In this document: positions 45,874 to 57,180 of the stretch, in pieces
Layout of the letters: each line of letters opens with the position of its first letter
Position numbering within the stretch: position 1 is the stretch's first letter
The notes under the pieces: model-generated
The model's database searches: none
Told to the model about the DNA's origin: nothing
The model's input: only the letters and a program-made list of their open reading frames with translations
From: Vicia villosa
Lineage: Eukaryota > Streptophyta > Magnoliopsida > Fabales > Fabaceae
Assembly: GCF_029867415.1 (NCBI RefSeq)
Contig: NC_081183.1
Location: 111,823,061 to 111,887,060, forward strand
DNA: 64,000 nt
Direction: 5' to 3'
Translations under genes and position numbers: made by a program

Positions 45874-46343
45874 CAATGTTTTCTTTATGTGTATCAAACC
45901 TACACAAAAGATAATTCTGACTCATTCAAACATGGTTACAATGGATTTGTCCCTTTATAGTAAGAAAGTTGCATTGAAAAATTCACTGAGATTGTTCATA
46001 AGCACAACACACTCAGAGTAAAATGGAAACATATACTTACGCTAGTTTTATTTGGGAATAAGCCTTTGCATAGATCATCTTTATTTTCAGCATCTTAACT
46101 TCATAAGGCCCCAAGTCACAAAGCTTAGTCAGCTGAAAGACACACAAATATACATGTTAACTATGATTTCATATGTTTAGAATAGGTGATATTGTTAGCA
46201 ATTTATAGGTTCATACTCACTTTTCTGTTTGAAGCACTCCATAGATAAACACAAGTGCCAAGCCCCACTGCTAGAGTATTTTGTGAGGACCAGTCCACAA
46301 GATTCAAGTAAAAGTCATTTTGAAGTGAAGGCACATCCAAAAA

Positions 46344-47274
46344 CTGCACATACCATGTTAAATTTTAGCATCAACATTAAACAATCACTATTAACTCTAT
46401 GAATTTTTCTTACAGAATCAAATACAAACCCTCTTAAACTATAAATACTTAAACTTGCAAAGACTTTTGAACTTGAAAGTTGTACAGTAGACACTCTTTT
46501 GATTCTACTAGAGTTCAAAAAAATCAACACTAAACCAAATTGTCAATTGATGGTTGTCATGAGTGGAAATTGAGCTATGCTATATATTATTCTAAGAGGT
46601 TTAGGAGGAGTAGCAGACTCATTAGAGAAAACGGAATGATGTCCAAAAATTGAAGGCGAATTCGACGAAAAAGGCGAAGAAGGGTTAGATTTGTACGCAG
46701 AGAAAAGAGAAAGGTGAAGGTTGGGAAGAAGAATCGTACACAGGAGATGGCGCGCTACCCAATCCCTTAGTTCTCTCTACAGTGTGACTTTCTTCTTCTC
46801 GAACCCTATTGTGCTTCGTTTTTTCACAACTAGGGTTTCGTTTTCCCTTTTAGAATTTTTGTTAATCTCTGTAAAAATCAAACAAATTAGGTTACTAAAA
46901 AATGATGTTGAACAAAAACTAACATGAATCGAAAAGCGGAGACAGAGAGGATCAAACGGAGACGAAAAGGAGATATCGCTGGAGATGGAGGCCGCGCTGC
47001 CATTTGTGATGAAAAGAGAATAAGGCAATGTTAGTTGTTGTTGTCGATCGAAGGAGAGGAATCGGCTGCACCACCATCACCGTTCACGATCTTCTCTTGA
47101 AGGAGGGAGGGAGTTTTGGATTTCACTATCTCTAACCCTGTTTCCATTTGTGAACGAAAACTAACATTAAATTGTATTCACATTTTTAACTTTTTTTTTA
47201 ATCTAAAAAAAATTAAGGAAAGGGAAACTAAAAAAAAAAGAGGGAAATTCTGGCGGGTTATATTTTTTTGGGTT
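46344..47274 (-). other. Gene-like upstream part of the captured fragment, not identified
   Basis: Read on the minus strand, 47130-46960 resembles a 5' leader (pyrimidine-rich, GAAGATCGTGAACG) with a short frame starting MAARPPSPAISPFRL near 46999. It fits no family I know, nor the N-terminus of FZR or AAE13 as I understand them. 46344-46560 looks like intron. It may be the first exon of the captured gene or of a third gene. Confidence 0.35.
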
Positions 47275-47385
47275 TGGACCACAATTTGAAGTGAAAATTA
47301 TAATGTCGCGGTTTTACTATTGCGGCTTAAACTATCTGCAGTTTGTTAACCGTAGCAAATGATGAAAAGGCCACAGTTTCAAAAA
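47275..47385. repeat. CCACGGTTT-type motifs (right flank of CACTA-like element)
   Basis: Five or so diverged motifs (GTCGCGGTTTT, TTGCGGCTTA, AACCGTAGC, GGCCACAGTTTC) in about 110 bases. They mirror the denser array at 6885-7215, and together the two arrays bracket the gene fragments. Confidence 0.45.
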
Positions 47386-48603
47386 GAGAGCCTTATATCT
47401 TTTTTATATTTTTAGTTGTTTATTAGTGTTTTAGCACAAAAATAAAGTATGGTCCAAGTGGACAAAAAGAAAATAGAGGAAACATAAACAGTACGTCCAA
47501 ATGGACAAAGAGAAAATAGCAGAAACATAAAGATACGTCCAAATAGACAAAGAGAAAATAGCGGAAACATAAATATGATGAAATAATAAAATAAAGCAAT
47601 AAAGCGAGAAATATAAAGAGCAATATAATAAAATGCGGAAATTAAAGTCAATTGCTAGATGTTAAAGATAACCATCTTGAAACTTGTCAAGCATGTTATC
47701 AAAGTTAGTAATAAAGATCGATAGTGAGTGAAGGATGTTCTCGGATTTAAATTCAATGGACATTTATCAGAAGCTTGATAAAATCATAGCGATTACATGA
47801 TAAACCTCCATAAGTCTTAAATCTACCGCATACAATTCTCTTCCATATTTGATCTTTTTAATTCGGGACACAAAATATAGCGCTATGTTAAGCAGATCGC
47901 CAAGTGATTTATGTAGAAATCACCCTACAACGAGTCCGGTCAAAACTTTGTATGCTAATGCATGCGAGAGAAGCGATATATAGATCACTCTCTGAAAGCA
48001 ATACCGCACGAAAAGAAAATAGGTCGCGATTTAGTCTTTGCTAAGAATCCATAAGAATTCTCAAGGTATTAAGACTTTCATCGATCAAAAGAAAAAAAGA
48101 AGGAGAAGAAGAATAAAATGCATAAAATAAATCAACTCACACTATCATTAATATCATTCATCTAATATTATGGATTTGGTCATTTCAAACCTATCAACAT
48201 CCTAGATCCAATGATATTAATGAAGTAGAGGAAGAAGGAAGCCAAAACAAGCATAAAAAAAGCAAAAAAAACACATTTTGTCCCAGTGGAAATCGATTTA
48301 CCTCTGGGGGAAATCAATTTCCTGAGTGCAAATTTTCAAATCTGGCGCAAAAATAGAGTGGAAATCAATTTCCCTCTGGAGGAAATCGATTTCCTGCGCA
48401 CAGTTTTCAAAAAAACAGCATTATGAAGCATAAAACTTGATTTGCACAAACATACAAACACCTTATGATGACATATAATTTGGAGCACGAAATTTCCATC
48501 AATTCACCATCAAATAGGACCAATGTAGCATCAAAGATGCATCAAACACAAGCACAAAAGAATCACATTATGATAGATGAAAAAGGATGAAGAAAATTAC
48601 CAA
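47385..48603 (-). repeat. Second copy of the Ogre-like LTR segment
   Basis: Colinear with 5075-6275 at high identity, from AAAGAGAGCCTTAT to GAAGAAAATTACCAAA, with differences such as ccaaatagacaaag for ccaaatggaaaaag. It stops abruptly at 48603, where ATACGGGGTGTTACA leads into the LINE. Those last bases look like the end of a TGTAACACCC-type LTR. Confidence 0.8.
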
Positions 48604-49402
48604 AATACGGGGTGTTACAGGATGGTTTTAATCCGGCTTTTAATCAGAACTTCTGGGATACTTGTGGTGATGATATTTTTAATGAAGTTAAGTTTTGGTT
48701 GACTAGAGGGTTTTTTCCGAATAGGCTTAATGACACTAATATTTGTCTTATTCCTAAATATGGTAATCTTACGAGTATGAAGGATTTGCTTCAAATCTCT
48801 CTGCGTAATGTGGTTTATTAAGTTGTTTCAAAAATTCTTGCTAATAGACTGAAGAAGTGTTTCTCTAAGTGTATTGAGGAGGAACAATCTACTTTTATGG
48901 AGGGGAGATCCATCCTTGACAATGCCATGATTGCGTTTGAAGTTATCCATGCGCTTAAGAGACGGACTACGTGGAATAATGCTTAGTTGGCTCTGAAGAT
49001 TGATATTAGTAAAGCTTACGACTGAGTTGACTGGGGTTTTTTACGGGGTATGTTGGGTCGGTTGGGTTTTGCGGAGAATTGGGTCTGGTGGATAATGATG
49101 TGTGTCACGTTAGTGAGTTATTCTGTGCTGGTGAACGCAGATAGTGTTGGACCTATTCAACCAGGAAGAGGTTTAAGGCAAGGGATCCCCTTTCCCCTTA
49201 CCTTTTTATTCTTATCACGGAAGAACTCTCGGCCCTTATCGGAGGAGCTGTCACTCGTGGGGATATCCATGGGGTTCAGATTTGCAGAGGAGCACCTAGT
49301 GTGTCTCATCTGCGTTTTGCTGACGATTGTTTTCTGTTTTGTAGGGCTAATATCACTAAAGTTCATAATATCATGGAGGTCCTTAATTTATATGCTAATG
49401 CG

Positions 49403-51587
49403 TGTAACACCCTTCTAATACCCCGCATAAATAATAAATAATAATCAGAGTAAACATGAAAAAGGGCATTACAACTTCCAAATAATTAAACAATAATACT
49501 CATGTCATGCCATAAGAGAGAACGTCAACCAAATTTATTCAGATCATCATGTTTAACACAGCGGAATTATCTTTAACATCTGAATAACAAACAGCCAAGT
49601 CACAGACTTAAGACGTTAACATAAAATCCATCCAAAATAAAAGTTTAACAAGTAACTCTAAACGACGCCCCCAGTGTTACACGACCAGAGCATGACACGG
49701 ACCCAACTGACTCTAACGAACTACTTGACGAGCTAATCCTCACCAAGTACGGGAGCTACTCCTCAATCTGAAAAATAACAACAGTAAGGGTGAGTCTCAT
49801 TCACATTTAACTAATGTTATAAGATATAGATAATAAAATATCATTTCACATGCCATTCACCCAATCACAGTTATGATCAGATTCAAACCATACAATCAGC
49901 AAGCAAACAACCAAATTAACACATATTTTAACATTGGACAATCTTCCATTCATGTTATAATAGCAAAACAGCCTAATGCAATGCAACTACATGCATGTGG
50001 TACCAAAATCTGGGATAACCCAACTCACCGATCCACCATCGTCAAGGATACGGCAACACCCACTCACTAATTCCACACAATGGGAATTAGCTACCACTGA
50101 TCCACCATCGTCAAGGATCAGCCACATAATGATTATGAAATGCATGTATCAACCATAACATGCTCATCACCCACATAAATCAACCAAATGTCATAATCAT
50201 CAATCACCACAATAATCAATAGCCATACACAGTTATGCTATTTCTCAACCATAATAAAATACATATTTTACATCAACAATATATGTATAACAAACACCAA
50301 TTACAACCACAACATCATAACAGGTAAATCATTCATCATACTGTGCAACAACAATAACACCCCTCACAATCGTGTACTAAGTACAACAAAGCAATTCATC
50401 AACGACAGAGTATTTACCTCATCATTCATCAAAACACATGATAACCATATTTACCATGAACAATACCCATTTGCACAATTAACATAAGCTAGCCCATTAT
50501 CACAGCATACATCATTGCACATATTCAATTTTGCACACAACAGCCATTGCACCTCATCAACTATGCAAAACCAGAATAAACCACATTTGAAGAAAATGAT
50601 ACTTTTCAAAATAAAATCAAGTTATTATTGTTTTATTCATTTCATATGGTAGAACATTCAATTTAAGGAACAACGTCCAAAACGGCGTCTAAAACGGACT
50701 TACGGTTTGAAAGTTACACATCTTTAACTTTTTACAAGAAAACAGTTATCGCTACAGCACGCGGCGCGACCTGAAGCACACAAACACATTCGCGGCGCGG
50801 AACGAATCGGAACAACGCCTTTGCGGCGCAACCAAGGTTTCGCGGCGCGGAACGAGAAGAAACTACGCCTTCGCGGCGCGGCCATACTCTCGCGGCGCGT
50901 ACTGAGCACAACAAAAACTTCCTGGCCTTCTGCCAAGCAGTTCGCGGCGCCAACTCCTGAACGCGGCGCGAACTGGCGATTTCCAGCGCTCCGAATAGCA
51001 GAAAACAGCCTGCGATTTCGTCCCTCTTTCACCGAATCACTACCAAACCAAACTCAATCCAACCAGATTTCGCATACAGTGAAATAACACATATTATAAC
51101 ACATTTATAATACATTAAACCATCCAATTATCACCACACACGATCAATACAATTCATTATAAATCAATTCTCCCAAAAACCTAACATTTCTATAACCTAA
51201 GCATAACCCAATTGATCCGAATAACACGATCAAATTCTATCATACTACCTATAATCCCATAATAGAAGATAAACGGAAGAGTCCCCCCTTACCTGAAGGT
51301 TGATTCTTCGTTCTTCTTCGCGTCGCACTTCTCCGTTCCTCTTCTCTTTTCACGTTCAGACTTCTTTTCCCAAAACGCTGTAATTCCCTCTATTCCACAA
51401 CTCCTTCTATTTTATGAAAATAAGCTTATCATTAGTAATGGGCTTCACCACTGACACCCCCCTTCTACTACACGCGACCCTGGCCCATTAGCCTCATTAT
51501 TTCCATTATTCTCAGTTAACTCAAATAATTCTAATATTTAATCCAAAAATTAATTAAATTAAATAAAGAATTTTATGGGGTGTTACA
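49403..51587. mobile_element. Solo LTR of the TGTAACACCC family, inside the LINE
   Basis: Starts TGTAACACCCTTC and ends GGGGTGTTACA, 2185 bp, with the 5 bp target duplication ATGCG at 49398-49402 and 51588-51592. Removing it rejoins the LINE reading frame (NLYANA followed by CGQDINLS, sharing the duplicated bases). No internal region remains, so it is a solo LTR produced by LTR-LTR recombination. The orientation is not certain from the ends alone. Confidence 0.9.
50760..50975. repeat. Cluster of eight GCGGCGC motifs in the solo LTR
   Basis: GCGGCGC occurs at about 50761, 50792, 50823, 50842, 50872, 50892, 50944 and 50963, often extended to CGCGGCGCG. The sequence between motifs is not conserved. 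The cluster is very CpG-rich in an otherwise AT-rich LTR. Confidence 0.85.
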
Positions 51588-52376
51588 ATGCGTGTGGGCA
51601 AGATATAAATCTCTCTAAATCTGAGGTTTTCTTTAGTAGGAATATCAATTTATCTGCTCAGGAGGATCTGGCCAACATTGTGTGGGTTTGTCATGTTCTT
51701 GGTACGGGCACCTATCTAGGGCTCCCGACCCTAATAGGTTGACGTAAGAAGGTTGCTTTTGGTTATGTGAAGGATCGGATTTGGAAGAAGATTAATTCGT
51801 AGAGGGGGAGGCCGATCTCTAAAGCTTGAAAAGAAGTCGTGATAAAATCAGTGCTTCAAGCAATCCCTTCTTACATTATGAGTCTTTTCATTCTACCCGA
51901 AGGAATAGTGAGTGATATTGAGAAAATGCTTAATTATTTTTGGTGGGGAGGTGGTAGTAATCAAAATGGTGTCCGATGGATGAAGTGGGGGAATTTGACA
52001 GGATCGAAGGAGGAAAGAGGTATAGGCTTTCGGGATCTTAGAACCTTAAATATTTCTATGGTGGCAAAGAGAGGGTGGCATCTCTTATATAATATGCATT
52101 CTTTAGTTTCGAGAATATATATAGCAAGGTATTTTCTCAAACGTTCTTTTTTTATGCTAATATTCGTTCTAATCCTAGTTTTTTTATGGAGAAGCATTTG
52201 GCAAGCTAGGGATATGTTCATCTTGGGTGTAAGTGGAGCATTGGTGATGGGAGGAACATTCTAGTTATGGGGGTATCGTGGATCCGAGGGTTGAACGAAG
52301 GTATGGTGAGAGGGGCTCAACAACAAAGTGTGTATGATATGTCGGTTAATGACCTAATGTGGCCAACCGGTAAATT

Positions 52377-53486
52377 TTGGAATGCCCATACTCTATCGCA
52401 TTTTTTGATTGTGGGGTTACGGAGGATATACTCCAAACTCCTTTGGTGGAGGATGTTGTGGAAGACAAATGGACTTGGAACGAGGAGAAAGATGGTTGCT
52501 ACAGTGTGCGGTCGGGGTATGGATTGTGGATAAAGGAGCATGGTACACCGGATTTCAAACGAGTTAAAGGTGATTGGGGTAGTTTGTGGAATATTAAGGC
52601 ACCTCCTAGAGTTAAGCATCTCCTTTGGAGGATTTGTAGAGATTTTCTACCCAGAAGAAGAAGGTTGCTACAGTATCATGTCTCTTATTCGGTCACGTGT
52701 CCTTTCTGTCATCATCAAGTGGAAGATCCGTGGCATGTTTTCTTTGGGTGTACAGTTATTAATTGGTGTAGGCACACGCCAGGTTTATCTAACATTATTG
52801 CTCCCCGTATTAATAATTATCATGATGATGCTTCTTCTTTGATTCTGGATATCTATAGAAGGGAGGATAGTATGCTAACGGGGAGAGTTGCGGTTATGAT
52901 TGACATTTTGTGGAGAAACCGTAACAATAGTATTTGGAATAATGAGAGTGAGGCTTATTCTAAGCTTGGTTTGCATGCTTTTTCTAGTTGCCAAGAGTGG
53001 CTCTTGGTGCAGGAAAGTACTTCCCGGGAACAAGTGCATCCACATCCCCTGAGTTGGATCCCTCATGTGGAGCATGGTATAAAATACAATGTCGACGCAG
53101 GTTTTAATATTAGACGGGATACTACAAATAAGGGCTGGTGTCTTCGTGACCATATGGGGAACTTCATCTATGCTGGGACCGTTTGGGATTTTGGTTCCTA
53201 CCCAATTCAGAAAGCGAAAGCTTTGGTCCTCAAAGAAGCTATCCATTGTGTTATAGATTTGCATTTGGAGAATGTTATTTTCGAGTGTGATTCTCAAAAT
53301 ACGACTCAAGCCATTCAGTCTGATTTTAATGGTTTCTCCGAGTTTAGTTCTATCATTGCAGTTATTCGTTGTTTATTGTTTAATTTTTCCAACTTTGAGG
53401 TTAAGTTTGTTAAGCGCCAAGCGAATTCGGTTGCTCACGCTTTAACTAAGGTGGTCGATTCTTGGACTAGGCGTAGTTTTTTTTAA
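52377..53486 (+). pseudogene. LINE zf-RVT and RNase H domains
   Basis: An open frame of 369 codons, the best-preserved part of the LINE. The zf-RVT region shows LWNIKAPPRVKHLLWRICRD, then CPFC, HVFFGC and H, in the usual spacing. The RNase H domain begins at IKYNVDAGF (first catalytic Asp), followed by KALVLKEAI (Glu) and FECDSQ (Asp), and ends with VKRQANSVAHALTK (His/Asn region). RNase H would remove the RNA strand during target-primed reverse transcription. It is open, but lies downstream of a broken RT, so it is scored as part of a dead element. Confidence 0.85.
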
Positions 53487-53663
53487 TATGAGTCCTCCTT
53501 GTATTGAATACTTGCTTATTAATGATATGAGTTGATTTTCTTTTGCTAAAAAAAAAAGTCACATGTCATACTAAGACATATCTTTTAACCTCGACCCTCA
53601 ATTTAAATATAATTGTTGATTATCAATTCTCACATTCTCGAATAAGTTCTTCATTCTCATAAG

Positions 53664-54222
<559 letters not shown>

Positions 54223-55104
54223 CTGATATATATTGCGAGAAACGAGAACTATCAATATTAATCGTCAGATTTAATAGACGTCTAAGATTTAAAAATTCTA
54301 TATCAAGAACAACATACTGAGTTATTTTCTATTAAGGTTAACATTTAAATACTCTATAAAAAGAAATTCTTACCATAAATATTTTTATTTTTTGATTAAA
54401 TCATTATTAAAATAATTTTTATAAACATATTAATATTTAATTTGAATATAACTCAGTATCTGTATTTAAAATTAAAATTTTCTAAACTTTAAATATTTTT
54501 CAATAGTAAAAGTATTCAAAAATATATAATCAGAAAAAAAGTATTATTTTTTTCTTTTAATATTTTTTAAAAGGCCAAAGTTATATTAATTTTAAAATAG
54601 TTAGAAGCATAAATTATTTACTATTCTCTAGTGAAAACATTTTTAAAAAAAATTATATTATTTTATTTTATTTAAAAATTTTAACTCTGAGAAAATTAAT
54701 TTAATTAAAAAAATTATTTTCGCATTGTATTTTGAATTTTATATATAGAAGTATATATTTCCATAATTTATTTTATTGAATAAATTGCTCTAAAATTACT
54801 TTTGAAATCAAACGAGACTCTCAGTATTTAAATAACAATTTAACCATCACAATTAAAATTACTAATAAAAAATTTAACACTAATTAAATACCTTGAATTA
54901 ACGGTACTTAAAAAAATAAACTAATTTAATTTTTTAAACACTAATTAAATATCTCATTCCTTGAAGCTATGTTTTTATATATCAATGTAAGCAATCATAT
55001 ATTTTCTTTAGAAAATCTAATTTTTTTAATTATTTTTAATTATTGATAATTTAAGTAATGAACTATGTAATTAGTATTAAATTTTTTACTTAATAATCTT
55101 TATT

Positions 55105-55330
55105 ATATTTAGAGTCTGTTTGGTAAGGTCGTAAAAAGAACTTTTAGCTTTTAACTTTTCAGCTTATATAAATAAATTAGCTCGGTTAGATAATTGTCTT
55201 TAGCTTTTAGCTTTTACCTTTTTTTACTAGCTTTTGTTTTCTTTTTTTTTGAAGAGCTATTTGATGTAGTTTTTGAACTTGTAACTTTTAGCTTTTGACT
55301 TTTTCTTTCATTTATACCCTTATTATTTTA
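55105..55330. repeat. GTTTGGTAAGG/TTTTAGCTTTT repeat
   Basis: Begins GTCTGTTTGGTAAGGTCGTAAAAAG and carries many TTTTAGCTTTTAGC blocks. Related stretches start at 55655 and 58351. It looks like an ancient MITE family with GTTTGGTA ends, but I could not fix its borders. Confidence 0.5.
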
Positions 55331-55619
55331 ACAAAAATCTATTTTTACGCTTCGATATATATTATGATTCAATGTTTAATATTTTTTTAATTTTTAATGT
55401 TTTTAATAACATATAAAGTATACAATAAATTTTGAAATAGTGTTAATAATTCTCAAGTTAGTGAAACGTAATCGAAGAATCAATGAGATTAACCGAGACG
55501 AAGAAAATTAAAATTTTTGTTATATTTTTATGGTATAATATTAAATAATAAACTTATTTTTATCATTAATTTTGATTAATTTAACTGAATTCAAATTTCA
55601 TGTATTTCGTTATATTTAT

Positions 55620-56105
55620 TTATAAAATTTACATACAAATTTAAAATATTTTGATGTTTGGTAAGGCCGTAAAAAGAGCTTTTAGCTTTTAGTTTTTAGC
55701 TTTTTGGCTCATATAAATTTTGGCTCTTTTTGGTACGACATGTTTTCGAGCTTATAGCTTATGTCTTATGTCTTATAAGCTCATATGATAATTTAGACCC
55801 GTTTGGTAACGGCTTTTTCATCACGAGCTTATAGCTTATTTTACTAGCTTATACCGTATTTTTCATACCCTATTTCAAATAGCGTTTTAGCTTATGTCTT
55901 AAAGCTTATTATTTTTTCTTCCTTTTTTATTCTTATTATTTTAATTAAAATTTATTTTTAACCCTTATAATTTATTTTTATTAAAAATAAAATAATTATA
56001 TATTAAATATCTTTTATGTCATTTTGCATTTTTAAGTCTTGAACAATTCATTTACCTAAAATAAATTGTGAAAAAATATAGTTATAAAATGCGAGACAAT
56101 ATTAA
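55620..56105. repeat. Duplicated segment, copy 1 (empty site)
   Basis: Colinear with 58319-58985 from ACATACAAATTTAAAATATTTT to AATATAGTTATAAAATGCG. It lacks the 146 bp Stowaway insertion present in the other copy and so records the pre-insertion state. Confidence 0.85.
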
Positions 56106-56574
56106 AATATGTTTTTTCTTTATAGTTATAAAATATAATTTTAACACTAGAAGCATAAACTATTTACTCATCTTCCTAGTATTAAAAATAAATAAGAAAA
56201 CAAAAAATGTTAATACCATTTTTCTTATTTTTTACTTTTGAATTCTTTTTTTTAGTATTGAAAAACATTTAAAGTTAAAAAAAAGTTAATTTTAAATAAA
56301 AATATTGAATACGTTTGAGTTAACTTTTGTACTCATAATATTCAAACTAAATATAAGCATGTTTATAAAAAAATTAATAATGATTTAATCAAAAATAAAA
56401 ATATTTATGGTAAGGATTTCTTTTTATCGAATATTTAAATGTTAATCTTAATAGAAAATAATTGAGTATGTTGTTCTTGATATAGAATTTTTAAATCTTA
56501 GACGTCAATTAAATTTAATGATTAATATTGATAGTTCTTGTTTCTCACAATAGATATATATTGACACATAATTT

Positions 56575-56580
<6 letters not shown>

Positions 56581-56641
<61 letters not shown>
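56581..56641. repeat. (TA)30 microsatellite
   Basis: Sits between foldback element 1 and the small foldback MITE at 56645. Confidence 0.95.
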
Positions 56642-56644
<3 letters not shown>

Positions 56645-56645
<1 letters not shown>

Positions 56646-56890
56646 ACGTATCATATGAGATTGACATTTTTATGTGAGAACATGAAAATGAATCTGAACT
56701 ATTAGATTTTAAAATAAATAATGGAAATTATGTGTCAATATTTTTGTCTCTTTCCTCTATTATTTATTTTAATAATGATGGAGAGAGAAAAAAAAATTGA
56801 CACATAATCTCCACTATTTATTTTAAAATATAATAGTTCAGATTCATTTTCATATTCTCACATAAAAATGTCATTCTCATATGTGAAATA
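56645..56890. mobile_element. Small foldback MITE
   Basis: Arms of about 95 bases: CATATGAGATTGACATTTTT...AAATTATGTGTCAAT (56652-56745) and its complement (56800-56886), around a loop of about 55 bases. A short piece of the same sequence (TTGACACATAATTTCCAT) also occurs inverted at 56560-56578, across the TA tract. Confidence 0.75.
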
Positions 56891-56899
56891 TAATTACTC

Positions 56900-57180
56900 C
56901 AAGAGTTACTCCAAATTTTATTCATTGATTTTAGTTTAATCAAATGGTTTATATCAAATATTTAATCAAAATTATTGATATCTTTTCCCCTTTAACTTTG
57001 TCACATTCTCTTCCTAAAATCGATCATAGAACACTTTACAATTATTTTTATTGTTTTCTATATCAAAAAAGTGTTTTTTAGATTTTTTTATAATGTATAA
57101 TACAATACAAATTTTAACTTAAATTATAGTAAATTTCAATCTTTAAATTAAAAAATATTGAATCGTTTCACTTTATGAAA
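56900..57180. other. AT-rich spacer, nothing recognised
   Basis: It opens with TTACTCCAAGAGTTACTCC, a motif related by inversion to 60270-60290 beside foldback element 2. Nothing else could be assigned. Confidence 0.4.

Larger units (their letters stand above)
43371..46343 (-). pseudogene. FZR: FIZZY-RELATED/CCS52 gene fragments (WD40 activator of APC/C)
   Basis: Five pieces in gene order. 46343-46221 encodes 41 residues (FLDVPSLQNDFYLNLVDWSS onward, ending SASNRK) with proper splice borders. Near 46135-46108 lies LTKLCDLGP, after which the sequence is foreign. 44150-43945 carries [10 protein letters not shown], then [27 protein letters not shown] and VDTGS. 43877-43850 gives VAMSPDGQ. 43440-43371 gives TIVTDAGD, a stop (TAG), TMRFWNIFPSMKTPV and a second stop. 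FZR/CCS52 proteins recruit substrates to the anaphase-promoting complex and promote endoreduplication. The middle WD40 blades are missing; an AAE13 fragment sits in that place, and a MITE (43529-43811) lies in the last intron. Clearly non-functional. Confidence 0.85.
48618..53556 (+). mobile_element. 5'-truncated L1-type LINE, split by a solo LTR
   Basis: Reverse transcriptase 48618-49402 continues at 51593-52260, then a zf-RVT region and an RNase H domain follow, ending at 53484-53486. Recognisable RT pieces: DGFNPAFNQNFWD, NDTNICLIPK, IDISKAYD, GPIQPGRGLRQG and the catalytic FADD at 49316-49327. The endonuclease and N-terminal ORF are missing. Stops and frameshifts are scattered through the RT. 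The 3' end carries ten A bases (53547-53556) after TTTTGCT, as expected for LINE retroposition. Confidence 0.88.

Noticed and set aside
48612..53486. A host gene with an RNase H domain
   Set aside because: The upstream RT pieces, FADD motif, zf-RVT region and terminal A-run identify a LINE.
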